Made by a program: the position numbers and the translations under genes | Assembly (NCBI GenBank): GCA_003255065.1 | Contig: QAOA01007631.1 | Span: 48,409-112,408 of the forward strand | Length of the DNA stretch: 64,000 nucleotides | Reading direction: 5' to 3' | DNA from: Cercis canadensis | Taxonomy: Eukaryota; Streptophyta; Magnoliopsida; Fabales; Fabaceae | The notes under the pieces: model-generated | The model's input: only the letters and a program-made list of their open reading frames with translations | Databases searched by the model: none | What the model was told of the DNA's origin: nothing | Shown: one piece after another, positions 1-11,960 of the stretch | How the letters are laid out: every line of letters starts with the position of its first letter | Position numbering within the stretch: the first letter of the stretch is position 1

Positions 1-1467
1 CCTGCTCTGAAAGAAGAGGTTCAGAGAAATAATAGAGACCCATCTGTTTATACATCAAGAACACCCAGAAGTAAGTGACATTTTCTCTCCCTCTAGGTGC
101 CATTTTTCCTTTTATGCTTTTATGTGGCAGTAAAGAACGGAGCAATGGGACCATATCTAAATGACGATCATTTCGTATGATTGGTAGGTTCAGAGAACCA
201 ATGGACCACAAGCTGGTGGGAGCAATTCAAGGTTCTGCTGAAAAGGGGTTTACAGGAGAGGAGGCATGAATCTTATTCAGGCTTAAGGATTTTCCAAGTC
301 TTGTCTGTTTCAATTCTCTCGGGACTTCTATGGTGGAATTCTGATTCTTCACACATACAAGATCAGGTACTGATGAATCTATGTTCTGTTTCCTTGAGAA
401 AATGGATGTAGAACAAGTACAAATGGCTTCTAATTAGTGCTAGGGAATAGTCCCTCCCACCGCCCAGGTGCATGCACACAATGTCACTTACATGACTTTT
501 GCATTCACAATTATGCACAAATGCATTGGAAGCTTCTTCTGAATTCAAGTGTCCCCATTAAAACTTTTTAATGTTAAACTTCGATGAAATCACTTGTACA
601 ATCGCGCAAAATTGTAAATCCAAAAGTTGTATACATAACATTATTCTCTACCCCCTCCTCCAAACACACATACACTATAGAATAGATCAAAATCATCAAC
701 TTGTAGCCAATTTTCTTGAATTATACACTGAATTATCAATTAGTTTGAACTCAATACCAAGTATGATAAAGTACTTTTTCCCTGCTTCATCTTTAACAAT
801 ATTGTACATGTAACAGGTAGGCCTTCTTTTCTTCTTCTCCATATTCTGGGGATTTTTCCCTCTATTCAATGCCATCTTCGCGTTTCCTCTGGAGCGGCCG
901 ATGCTGAAAAAAGAGCGATCATCAGGCATGTACCATCTTTCCTCCTACTACGTTGCCCGGATGGTTGGAGATTTACCAATGGAGCTAGTCCTTCCTACTA
1001 TCTTTGTAACAATCACCTACTGGATGGGTGGCCTCAAGCCTTCACTAGTTACATTCCTGTTAACCCTCTTGATCATCCTTTTTAATGTACTTGTCTCCCA
1101 AGGAATAGGCCTAGCACTTGGTGCCATTCTAATGGATGTGAAGCAGGCCACAACTCTAGCTTCAGTGACCATGCTGATGTTTCTCTTAGCTGGTGGTTAC
1201 TACATTCAGCAAATGCCAGCTTTCATAGCTTGGTTAAAGTACATTTCTTTCAGCCACTACTGCTATAAGCTGCTGGTTGGGGTGCAATATTCAGTAAATG
1301 AGGTTTATGAATGTGGATTAGGGTTACATTGTAGGGCAATGGATTTTCCTGCTTTGAAGTATCTGGGGTTAAATAATTTGTGGGGAGATGTGGCTGCATT
1401 GACTGTAATGTTGGTAGGATACAGAATTGTGGCCTATGTAGCTTTGAGGATGGGGCACCCTCACTGA
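1..1467 (+). CDS. ABCG-family half-size ABC transporter, C-terminal part (ABCG9/14/21-like)
   Basis: The window opens inside this gene. Three exons are visible: 1-70, 188-366 and 817-1467, with GT-AG introns, joining in frame to a TGA at 1465-1467. The protein segment is the C-terminal transmembrane domain of a WBC/ABCG half-transporter. It starts with a cytosolic linker and the [19 protein letters not shown] stretch just before the first helix. The conserved [17 protein letters not shown] segment, several hydrophobic helices with YWMGGLKP and QATTLAS, and a Cys-bearing final loop ([11 protein letters not shown]) follow. The ABC (Walker) domain lies upstream, outside the window. Family members export hormones and lipids across the plasma membrane; the wording is closest to my memory of ABCG14 (cytokinin export), ABCG9 and ABCG21. 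The exact orthologue and substrate are not decidable from this part. Confidence 0.93.
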
Positions 1468-3350
1468 CTGAGTGACTGAAGACTTCACTTTAGATCAGAG
1501 ATTATCATATCTTATACCTTTTGCTGTCTAAATCATCAGATTAGTCTAAGTGTAAACTTTTGTTTGCTAAGTGTCTAAGCTTTGATTTGATTTAAATTGT
1601 ATGAAGCATATCTTAAGCAGTGTAATTAATTCAAATGCAAGGAATATTATTCATAAATTGTACAAATACAGTCCATATTTCGCTGCAACATTTACTTATT
1701 TTCCAATTGCAACATAAGAAAAAAAAATGAAGAAAAAAAGAAATTGGGAGCTTCTAGAATAAGCAAAATGGAACTATACAGAGTTGTGTCATTTGTTCTG
1801 CTTGTTCAATTCTATAATAGTTTTCTGTTGTGCATTACCTTTAAGTTTCTGAATTTGAATGCTTACTGATACAGAAAGAGATGGTACACGGGTGAAAAAA
1901 CATAGAACTCAAGTTATTAGTGATGACTTGATAATTCATTTAGAGAATTAACCATTTGGAGAAAAAGGGAAAAAAAAAAACTCTTGAAGGAGAAAAGAAA
2001 ACTGCTGTATCATATGCATTTCATATATTCTTTTATTCCCTCTGAAGGAGATAGTGAATTTCTGGGATAACACATGAGATTATGGGTCTTCCTTGCATGT
2101 ATGATATTAGAGAGCAGTATCCATCACATGTAATGCTGTCCCTTTCTTCTAGCTCCTTCTGCAGTTAAATGGATTCATTCAATAATTTTATATTCAAAAG
2201 TTGACTTACCTGACAAGTATTGTCCTTCATATCATACCTAATCCTTTGTTCATTGAATTTAATCAATGAGAAACCAATTACACATTAAACTAAAGGCAGG
2301 GCAAACACGTATTCCTCACTTTTTCCAGAGGAAACAAGCATGTTTTACATGTGAAGCCACGTAGAAAGTACCATAAATTCATCCTAGAAACTTTAGGCTA
2401 AGTGAGAGCCCAAAAATACTTTTTAACTTTATATCTCTAACATGTAAACCATTTATAGGCCTTCCTAATCAAAAATCATTTTGGTCATCTAATCTTTAAA
2501 AATGAAAACAAACTTATCTCACATCTCTTCAAATTACTATGACAGAAAACGAATTCTCAACACACAAAAACACTCATCAAAGCCTGGGGACCATCCTATA
2601 TCAGATTTCATGATATCCACTTGGCCTTAAAAAGTATGTGACTGAAAAATATCTCATCCTGTCTGTTAATTATTGTAGTAGTCTTGACTATACTAAGTGT
2701 TAATTAATTGTAAATTTAATCTTTGTTGCTAGGAATTTATTATAAAACTAATATGGTGCTTTCCTCAGTTATGACATGCTTTGCTTTGCTCTGAGGGAGG
2801 GGGTATTAGAAGTCATTATGACAAATAATAATCACGAATGAAAATGAACAACTCCAATCACTGCAGCAGATAAATGCTTAAATCTTACAAATTTCTCTGG
2901 TTTTCATCTCACCGTTTGTTAATAGAACTAAAAGTTTAACCAGTGAAAGCTATATATATGCAGATAGGATTATACAGTATGGTTTATTTGTCATCAGACA
3001 ATGACCTAACTTCTTTTTTGGCTGTTACCTTTACTTGCCTGACAAGGAATAGAACCCAAACCCGTAAGTTGAAAGGGTCTATCTGCTAGGACAAGAAAAT
3101 ACCAATCTTTAAGATGCCTTCAAGGAAACTTCATATGGACAGTATGCATGCCTCAACAACAGTACAGTTTGCTGGTTTGGGAGAATATGCAAACCAATAA
3201 TATCAGAAATATATGCCTTAGTAATTAAAGAATCAGATGCTACAGCATCTGTCCATAGGCCTCCAGTTCAGTTTATTCCATTCCCTCACACGGCTACCGG
3301 CAATTTGATTGTTGTCATGGTATTTTACAGTGCCATGTTTTACTCAAATT
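1468..3350. other. 3' UTR and spacer after the ABCG gene
   Basis: AT-rich sequence with no ORF resembling a protein. The first 200 or so bases are probably the 3' UTR. No mobile element ends were recognised. Confidence 0.5.
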
Positions 3351-3352
3351 CA

Positions 3353-3362
3353 GCTATAAAAG
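3353..3362 (+). promoter_or_regulatory. TATA box of the first small Lys-rich gene
   Basis: CTATAAAAGG lies about 76 bp before the ATG at 3438. The paralogue at 6144 has a TATA-like box at nearly the same distance, which supports both starts. Confidence 0.55.
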
Positions 3363-3437
3363 GATGTCACTTGTTGAGTTGTCACTTGAGGCCATCAAAC
3401 TAGGTAAAGAACTCTTTCCTTAGAAGAGTAGAGCAAA

Positions 3438-3763
3438 ATGTCATCACTCAAAGTTGAGAAACCTGCTGAAAAGCCCGTTGGCTCTCAATCAACAGGGCAG
3501 CTCAAACCTGCCAAACCTGGTGGGACCACTCCCAAAGCTCCAGCCTCCAAGCCAGCACCTAAGAGGTCTGAGCAGAAGTCTCAGCCTAAGAAGAAGGTAT
3601 ATATAGAGAATTAACATTTATTTTTGTGTTTAGATATAATGTCACACCATTGTATATAGGCATGACTTTCTCTCACTCTCTCTCTTATTAGATTTTGTTG
3701 TTTAGATTGTGTCATTGATGAGATAATGTTTTGATGGTTTTTCAGGCAACCAGCAGTAAGTGA
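3438..3763 (+). CDS. Small Lys/Pro/Ala-rich protein, copy 1 (58 aa, two exons)
   Basis: Exon 1 is 3438-3596 (53 codons from ATG). Exon 2 is 3746-3763 and adds five residues (ATSSK) before TGA. The 149-bp intron has GTATAT and TTTTTCAG borders and lies in phase 0 straight after a KKK run. The protein has no signal peptide or membrane segment. It is highly basic and low complexity, with repeated KPA, KAP and APK steps, so probably disordered. The second copy at 6144 has the same architecture, the same intron position and phase, and the same PKKK end of exon 1. That is the main evidence that both are genes. I do not recognise a characterised family. Nuclear or nucleic-acid binding is possible from the charge alone, but that is a guess. 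Confidence 0.65.
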
Positions 3764-6060
3764 GCAGAAGATAACTTAGTAGAATGAAGATGCCAAACAA
3801 GAATAGTGGCTGTGAAGTTTATTAGTAGTACCATAGCACTTTATTGTTGGTCATCTCCATGTAGCTCCTTAAAGGCTTGGCCTTATAAATAAAGGATGCA
3901 TATTTTATTATGATGGGATTTTTCATATTGGTTCTCAAGTTAAACAAATCTCTAGTACTTATATGAGCAATACTAAATATTATGAGCAACGCAAGTCGGT
4001 ACTGTAGTTGAACTGCATATATCCCTGAGTTTGATAGCAAAGTTTTCAAAACTAATTTGTTAAGATGGCCTATAAAGACACTTGTTATAATTATTAATAT
4101 TTTACCAATTTTGTTTACTAATCAAGCACTTAGAGATTACAGTCAGTGTAATACGTACTTCATTGAAGCAGATGTCCTAACCAAAAGGAGTAGTAAATTA
4201 TGTTACTCATCAAGCTCATGTCATGCACAAATAACAAGGACACCAATGACAATAGCAACTTGCCCGTGGACAAATGGAAACCTGTCATATGCACAAGGCA
4301 TAAACTTTGCAACTAAACTTTTCCCCCCTTTCCCTCTTTCTTGAGGTTGCTGTAAAAAAAAAAAAACCTATGTTACACTAAGTAAGTGAATGTATAATGA
4401 AACTTGGTGTCACGTTTGAATGAAAATAAAATAATTCATGAGATTTCGGAAATGGAAAACTCATCACAATTCTGTAATAATCATATGAATTTAATAATGA
4501 GAAAACATTCACGAATTTCATTTACCAATAGCTTTTTTAAGCATACAAAGTCTAATATTGAACCTCAAGTCCTGAACTAGATACCATCTCCATAGAACGA
4601 TCCATTGATCCTCGAAGTTATGCCTTGATATTGTTTTGTTTTTATTCAAGCTTCAGCATTAGCAGATATCTGATCCTCCAATTTGTCCTAATATACAGGC
4701 AACGAACAGCATTGATGTCATATCTGAGAATCTAAAAAAAATTAATACTATCTCTCAGTTTCTAATGTCAATTAAACAGATACCATTCTCTCGCAGATAA
4801 TCACTGCCTAGTTGCATGATCCTGATGTAATTGCCAGTGATTCTAATTCCGTGTCAATTTTATGACACCTGCTATAAAATAATGTTTTGGTGGACCTAGT
4901 TCATACTGCAGGCAAGTAATTCAGACAGCATAAGCTATAAAGTGATGCAGCATGCATGGAGAAAAATGGCCTAACTAGCCACTATGCATCTGCCAATTGC
5001 AAGTTAAAGCAAACAAGAATCATATCCTTCTACTGGGTTCTGCCCACTGTACATGATAGATATATAGTATGCTACTGCCATTTGTTTGGCAACAGGATTA
5101 ACCAAGTTGGCAGAAAAGGATGATATATAACCAAGAATATCTCATAACAATAAAATATATAAAGGTATTTCCCGGTGATGGAGGCTGGTAGCCGGCACTG
5201 GCATGGGTAGGTATTTTTGTCCCCTTTTTCATATGGATAAATTTTTTTCACAAGGTGAGAATATGTAGGATCATCATGATTTGATGTGTCAATGAAACGA
5301 GATAACATATATAGAGCACAAATCATTCTCACATGTGAAAGATTTCTAGGAATATTCTTACAAAACTTGGTACTAAATGTGTGATTGGAACCAAGGATAG
5401 AGNCTGGTAGCCGGCAATGGCATGGGTAGGTATTTTTGTCCCCTTTTTCATATGGATAAATTTTTTTCACAAGATGAGAATATGTAGGATCATCATGATT
5501 TGATGTGTCAATGAAACGAGATAACATATATAGAGCACAAATCATTCTCACATGTGAAAGATTTCTAGGAATATTCTTACAAAACTTGGTACTAAATGTG
5601 TGATTGGAACCAAGGATAGAGCTAGCTAGCACTAAACTATATCAGGGTCGAATGATAAATTACTAATTAAGGGCTTATATGAAAACTAATAAAATTTTGA
5701 GGGGGTTAACATTTATTTCTTTAAACAATTTTCTAGAAGTGAAGACGATTTTGAATTTCGAAAAATTTGGGGCCCCTATAGCTATTCCTGGTGAATTTCT
5801 TCTGAGCTTCCTAGTTAGCTATGAAATAAGGTAGTAGTTACACCTGGATATGCTTATGCTAGGAATGTGGTTCATTACTGATAATGTTAATAAAAACTTA
5901 CAGAGCATACGTATCCGATGCTAAAGTCTTGCCATGCATGTGCTCTCCGAGTCATTTATTCCATTCTCATCAATTGCCCACCATATATTCACCATCAACT
6001 GTAACTTGTGATTCGAATTCTTCCATTGCTATTGGAGCCCTTCAGCCTTGTGATCAGTTT
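3764..6060. other. Spacer between the two small Lys-rich genes
   Basis: AT-rich spacer without a supported gene. It contains an N-joined direct duplication at 5185-5621. The long minus-strand reading frame at 5072-5632 exists only because that segment is present twice. Confidence 0.5.
5185..5621. repeat. 218-bp direct duplication around a single N (likely assembly overlap)
   Basis: 5185-5402 and 5404-5621 are nearly identical, separated only by N at 5403. A few substitutions are visible (for example GGCACTGG against GGCAATGG). The arrangement fits two overlapping contig ends that were abutted instead of merged. Confidence 0.8.
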
Positions 6061-6067
6061 TAAACTG

Positions 6068-6077
6068 TTATAAATAG
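6068..6077 (+). promoter_or_regulatory. TATA-like box of the second small Lys-rich gene
   Basis: TTATAAATAG lies about 67 bp upstream of the ATG at 6144, in the position matching the TATA box of the first copy. Confidence 0.5.
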
Positions 6078-6143
6078 ATTGTTTCAGAGATGTGAACAAT
6101 ACAGCCATTAATTAGACGATTAAGTTTCTCCTTCATTAACATA

Positions 6144-7951
6144 ATGGCATCCCTGAAGGCAGATAAACCAGTTGGCACCCAACTTTTTGGGCATGCCAAG
6201 AAAGAGGCTGCTCCTAAGGCTACTGATGCTACTGCATCCAAGGGTTCCAAATCAGCCCCAAAGAAAGCTCCACAGAAATCTCAAGAACCTAAGAAGAAGG
6301 TAGTTTTCTTTTTTCTTAAAAAAACTGAATTATTGTTTTTATTGCATATGTTATGTAATCAGTAATCAATGTATGTTGGGTACTTGGGTTAACAGTTGGA
6401 AGCTCCCAAAATCACTTTTATCTTGCACAACTAAAAGCTTCTATATGACTACATAGCTTTTGGTGGACAAAAGTGATTTTGGGGCATCCTAACATTAAAT
6501 AATACATACTAATGCTTTCATTTCATGTGACTAAAATATTATTTTTGTCCTTGATTTTTGTGTACATTCTCAGTTTAGTCCCTGACTACAAGACATTCTC
6601 AAAAATGTCTCTCACCTATCATTTTTGCTTTATTTAAATCCTTCTGTCAAGATTCCGTTTAACACACTAACGGAAGTACCGATGTGTCTGATGACATGGC
6701 AGAAAAATACTAACTCATACCCTAAAAGTGCATGTTTTGGTGCATGACTTTTGTGCACGTTCTCAATTTAGTCCCTGAATACAAGACATTCTCAAAAAAA
6801 TCACTCACCTATCATTTTTGCTTCATTTAAATCTTTCGTCAGGATGCTGTTTAGCACACTAATGAAAGTACTTATGTGTCTAGTTAAAAGATGACATATC
6901 AGCTTGAAATGCCAACTAAGACCCTAAATAACCCAACCACATCATTGGTGCTTAGTTGATTTAAAATCTTGGAGCTTAGTTTCATAGCTTGCATCTAATA
7001 GGGCATTAAATTGTGTAAACAACTATTTCCAACAAATATATTATGTCATTAAAAGAAATTTTACAGGAAAAATACTAAAGTGTCATTTTTATCAACATTC
7101 CTTCGAAAAAAATAAATTGTTTTGATTCTCAGGAAAAATATATAATAGGTAATAGACGATTAGAATTTTTACTCCACTACAATAGTTATAGCATAAGCTT
7201 CTTTTGTTAGTGTGCTAAGCGGCATCATGACCGAAGGATTTAAATGAAGCGAAAATTATAGGTGAAGGACATTTTTGAGAATGCCTTGTACTCAAGGACT
7301 AAACTGAGAACATGCACAAAAGTCAGGGACTAAACTGAGAATGTGCACAAAAGTCAGGGACCAAAACATGTGCTTTTTGGGGTCTGAGTTGGCATTTACT
7401 ACCATGTCATTGGACACGTCAGCACTTTCGTTAGTGTGCTAAACTACATCCTGACGAAAGGATTTAAATGAAGCGAGAATGATAAGTGAGGGACTTTTTT
7501 TAAAACGCCTTGTAGTAGGGGACTAAACTGAGAACGTGCACAAAAGTCAATGACAAAAACAGTATTTTAGTCCATTTCATGTAATACCAAAAACTTTTTT
7601 TTTTTCATGTGAATAAGAAATAGGTATTTGAAACTTTTGGTAAAAGTAAAATTAGAAGCAGAAACTAACTAACATGCTTCTTGCAAAATAAATTTTTGTG
7701 ATGGCAAAATTTTTATAACAAAATCAAATAGATATTTAATACATTCATAACAATAACAATAAAAATATCAATAACAATAGCACAATTTTTTAGAGATAAA
7801 ATATTTACATTATGAATGTATTTATATTTGTACATAGGATGTTTTTGAATGCATCTTTTACTAAAATGTGCTTGAATTGATTAGTTGAAACTTTTTGATG
7901 CTTGGTTGTGTGTAGGGAAAGGGAAGCAAACCAGCAGCTTCAAAGCACTAG
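6144..7951 (+). CDS. Small Lys/Pro/Ala-rich protein, copy 2 (63 aa, two exons)
   Basis: Exon 1 is 6144-6299 (52 codons). Exon 2 is 7916-7951 and encodes GKGSKPAASKH before TAG. The intron (6300-7915, GT-AG, phase 0) sits after KKK exactly as in copy 1, but is about ten times longer because it holds a 1,044-bp Mutator-like element and a small hairpin. The protein resembles copy 1 in its start (MASLKADKPVG against MSSLKVEKPAEKPVG), its K/A/P-rich body and its SQ-PKKK end. The reading frame is intact. It has no signal peptide or membrane helix. Function is unknown. The inserted intron may affect expression or splicing. Confidence 0.65.
6395..6490. repeat. Small hairpin element in the intron of copy 2
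   Basis: CCCAAAATCACTTTT near 6404 is mirrored by AAAAGTGATTTTGGGG near 6469-6484, and the flanking bases also pair loosely. This gives an imperfect inverted repeat of about 90 bp, probably a short MITE. No clear target duplication was seen. Confidence 0.45.
6529..7572. mobile_element. Mutator-like non-autonomous element (long inverted ends, 10-bp target duplication)
   Basis: The ends are inverted copies: the left begins GACTAAAATATTATTTTTG at 6529, the right reads as its complement and ends AATACTGTTTTTG-type at 7572. The inverted similarity extends inward for hundreds of bases, with the phrases 'TCAGTTTAGTCCC' and 'TTTAAATC' in both arms. CATTTCATGT occurs directly on both sides (6519-6528 and 7573-7582). 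A 9-10 bp duplication with long inverted ends is typical of Mutator-like elements. It has no transposase frame. Internal sub-repeats of the arms suggest a rearranged or nested copy. Confidence 0.75.
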
Positions 7952-9202
7952 TCCATAATTTGCTGAATGCAGTATGATGTGTGACTATATATAAGAAATC
8001 ACACTCCCTATCCAATATGTAATAAATTTTGTACCCTATTTTATGTTATTTGTATCCTTGGGACCTTGTTTCCCATGTAAATGATCAGGTTGCTAAGTTC
8101 GATCTAATCAAAATAATATTTTTCATTTTGGAACATGCACCATTTCTAGACAAAATGACATGTTTCATACTTGGAATTTGGAAGTTTTCTTGTTTTCTTC
8201 ATAACATAGTTTCAGTTTGATCAATTTCATCCTTAAAGTATCAAATTAACTGAGTTTGATTTCCTCCCTGTCTATTTTTCTTGTTTCCTTGAATTTAATG
8301 AAGTGCAAATGATAAACAGATATTTAATCGTTGTCTTCCACGCATAGTACATTATCTCACAAACTTTGCAGCTCCATTTTATGCTGCAGCTTCCCAGATG
8401 AACAATTTCTGTTTTTTTTTTTTCAATATTTTTCTGAGTCATTCAGTTCTATGATATTTTGAAAACAAATGATATAATAGTAAACGTAAACGAAAATGTG
8501 TGTAATAGGAGATCCAAGTTCAACTTGTCTAAAATGGTTGGCTTGGTGAACCAAGTTAAGACAATCCAGTTGCTACCACAATAGCAATATTACCAGTTGT
8601 AACTTAAGCACCATAACTTAAAAGACTGCTAACTACAAACTTAGGTACGTAAAGATACAGAGAGAGATCTTAAATTCAATACTAAATGCACTAATAAATT
8701 TTTGCAACTTACACTATACTAAAAATATGATACAAAAATAATCTTTTTGTTTTTTTTTTTGATTAAATAGCGACACTAAAATTTGAATCTTAAACTTTAT
8801 ACAAATTAATCAGACCTCTCATTGAATCACATTTAATGGCTTATATATGAAGACAATCAAGCACACAAGTGATATATACTGAATCCTGAGAAATAATTCA
8901 ATCATCATGCTATGTTAAACAAACTTAAAAGTTGAAGGACAAAGAAACTGTTGAAGAAGAAGAAAGTATCAACACATATACATATAAAAGAGAAAAGGAG
9001 AAAATTGTAAAAGAAGCTCAAATTATTGTTTAAATTGCTTTAAAAGTATATGGGTGTTTGTTCCCATATTCAGGTACAGTACCATAGAAAGTTTAAGTTT
9101 ATTAAACAACAGAAACAAACTTGAACAACCAGAAAACAGCTGCTGCAGGTAAAACACATATGTCAAAGCCATTGAAGAATCTCAGACTCTGTCCCTCAAC
9201 TG

Positions 9203-9362
9203 GTGGCTTTTATCGTAAGCCCTAGAAACTGAGAACCAATCCTTGCAGACTGCACTGAAACAAATCCGGTCTTTAGGTCCCGGCAACTTGTCCAGAATCA
9301 AACAGAGGACAGGTGCTGATAAATTTGGGCCTGGCCAACCTGCATGCTCTGGATTGAGTGAC
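9203..9362 (-). pseudogene. F-box remnant of an F-box/DUF295 gene (unit A)
   Basis: The minus strand encodes a recognisable F-box of the plant DUF295 type: a SLNPEHAGWPGPNLSAP lead, then LILDKLPGPKDRICFSAVCK and DWFSVSRAYDK. Directly after the F-box the sequence joins the segment that follows the stop region of the unit B copy. The whole DUF295 domain is therefore missing. There is no ATG in a usable context. This is a broken copy with an internal deletion, not a functional short gene. Confidence 0.7.
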
Positions 9363-10999
9363 GCTTTAGTTAACCAAAAGAAGATAATGAAAAAGCAAAG
9401 ATTGGGAATTAAGGAGTAATAATAGGTTGTCTAACTATAGCTAGGGTTCTTACTATTGAAAGTGGGATAGATAGTTAAGAGTGCAAAAAAGAAAATTTTA
9501 ACTTCAAGAAGCACTTAAGGGTATTTAGAGAAATTAAATTTAAGAAAATTAATAACAAGATAGATCAAGATACTACGAGCAACAGTCAGTCATTTGCAAT
9601 ATTTGCAAATCACTAGCCAACAAGAACCTTGGTTACAAATCCACACTCTTTGTGTACAAATCAACCACACTGGTTTCTCCATCCTCTTCAATTCCTTATT
9701 GTAAGACTCAATGAGGCATACCACTCTTCTTGTACATTGTACATGTCAAATAAACTAAATTTGAGCCCTCTCATTAAGCATCTCACTGTAAAAATTAGAA
9801 CCTTACCTTTAATATCATAGCCAACTGCTTATAATTGCTAGGATGGAATAGCAAATACAATTAGATAAAGAGTTCATAGAAACTTTCTTCACTACTTTTT
9901 ACATAAAATAACAAGAGTTTACAAACTCTAATATTTATTTGGTCATGGATCTCAACAGTAAGAGAAAATATTTTGTACCATTGAATCCATTGGATATCAA
10001 AATAATTGATTATAGAAAAATTAATAAAAGATAGTAACTATTATACCATACATTTCACTAAAAAAGAAAAACCGCAATTCATTACAAATACTTATATCAC
10101 CCAAAAATATATAAAAATATATATATATATCATATTGAACGTGTAGATAAAGAAAATCAAAATATTGGAAAAAATGCGAGGGTCTGTGTAGAGGAACCCA
10201 CCTATTAGGCCATGATCTAACCCTCTCCTCATGAAACCCTAGAAACTCGATTTCCCTCTGTTTCATTTGCCTGTGTCAAATTAATGTAGGGTTTTGTTAC
10301 TTGATACATAAATGGTAGATTTATAGGTATCATTTGTTTGAAAGGATAGCCATTCATCTAGATTTCTCATCTAAACCTCCCATCCTGCGGTTCGAACCAC
10401 AAAGAACTAACAGAAACTTCAAACCGTATGCTAGTTCTTATCTCTATCTTTCACCCACAACTTCTAGTTTTTGCTCATAAGTAATTTCTAAACTACATGT
10501 TTGTGGTCTTAATCTAGAACAAGCACAAAAAACACTAAGCCTATTCAGTCTTCTCAACAATGGTAAACTATTAAATTTTCAATTTAATTACTCTAAAAAT
10601 ATGCAATATTCATCATATTTGATCAACTACTCTTAGTATCCTATTCTCTAATACCACATGCAGGAAAAAAAAAAAATAACAAAAAGAGATCTAGATACGA
10701 GGATCAAAGGTTACATACTCTTAGCGCTAGCCATTAGAAACACTACAATCTTGAAAATCCCAAGCAAACAAGTACCTCGATTACAAATAATACACTCATT
10801 GTGTACACATCAAGCACCAATTTTGCTCTCAATCTCTAATATTTGGCGATTGCACTGAATGGGGCGCACTAGCATATTTATATATCCAGGGTTACTTGGA
10901 TTGAATAGGGAAAAAAATTTCCCTTGAAGAAAATTGATTTTGAAATTCGTTCGCAAAGTCGCATTGCATCCTTCTCATTCAACAGCCTATTTTAAAAAT

Positions 11000-11491
11000 G
11001 GTTTAAATGTATTACATGTTTCTTTAATTTTGACGAATTTTGAATCAAGTTCCTATAGTTTTTTTTTTTTTTATCCTTATAGTTTGAAATTTTTTTAATT
11101 TAGTCTCTACTATCACCCCCAATAATAATTTCATCAATTTAATGCTAACATAGCAAATGACTTGTTTATGTGGCAATAAAAGAATTTGACGTGGTGTCAA
11201 AGTGGCACAAAAATTATAATCTCATCAAATTTTGGCTTAAAAAAGTGCATAAAAAAGTTGATTATGTGGCAATTTTTGTGCCATTTTGATGTCATGTCAA
11301 TTTCTTTTATTGTCACATTAACAAACTATTTGATATGTAAGCACTAAACTGACGGATTTATAATCGGGGATGACGACATGAACCCAATTAAAAAAATTTT
11401 AAACTATAAAGACCCCAAAAAAGGGGAAAAAATTATAGAGACCTGATTTAAAATTCATCCAAACTACAGGAACCTGCGATATATTTAAACC
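11000..11491. mobile_element. Mutator-like MITE with 9-bp target duplication
   Basis: The left end begins GGTTTAAATGTATTACATG and the right end is its diverged inverse (ATATATTTAAACC). Inverted similarity continues inward for over 100 bp. TTTAAAAAT flanks both sides (10991-10999 and 11492-11500). It has no coding capacity. A second member of the family lies at 48424-48932. Unit B seems to lack this insertion, so it probably arrived after the tandem duplication. Confidence 0.75.
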
Positions 11492-11669
11492 TTTAAAAAT
11501 TAAGCCCACCACCTTCCATGTCACACCTAACTATTTAATTTTAATGTCAAATCAAGCCTAAAGGAAATTAATCACATAAATCTGATTGGAGTTAATAGGA
11601 TCAACATGCAATCCATTTTATCCAAATTAAAGATCCAAGAGTTTTTTCCCCTTAAGTTCAAGAACTTGA

Positions 11670-11960
11670 AAAAAAATAAAAAGACCAAAAGGTGCCATAG
11701 GCACCTATTTTCTAAGTGGGTTTTTTCCACATAGTGTGAAATGATTACAATACCCTTAACGCTATGTGATTATTCATTTATTTATGTGATTATTTTATTT
11801 ATATTTAAATATGATACTTACACATATATAAAGAATACACATGATAACCATATATATAAACAGAATAATCACATAGCACTAATGAGTGTTTTGATAATTT
11901 CTTGTAACGTGACAAGCACCTACTTAGAAAACACTTACTTCTTTTAGCACTATTGAATCT
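11670..11960. mobile_element. Diverged hairpin element
   Basis: GCTATGTGATTATTC at about 11761 is matched by its complement GAATAATCACATAGC at about 11863. The arms continue outward with imperfect pairing (TTTTCTAAGTGGG on the left, its counterpart in ACTTAGAAAACACTT on the right). Outer ends and target duplication are unclear. Confidence 0.45.

Noticed and set aside
5072-5632. A 186-residue minus-strand reading frame
   Set aside because: It runs through the N-joined duplication and reads the same sequence twice. There is no family similarity.
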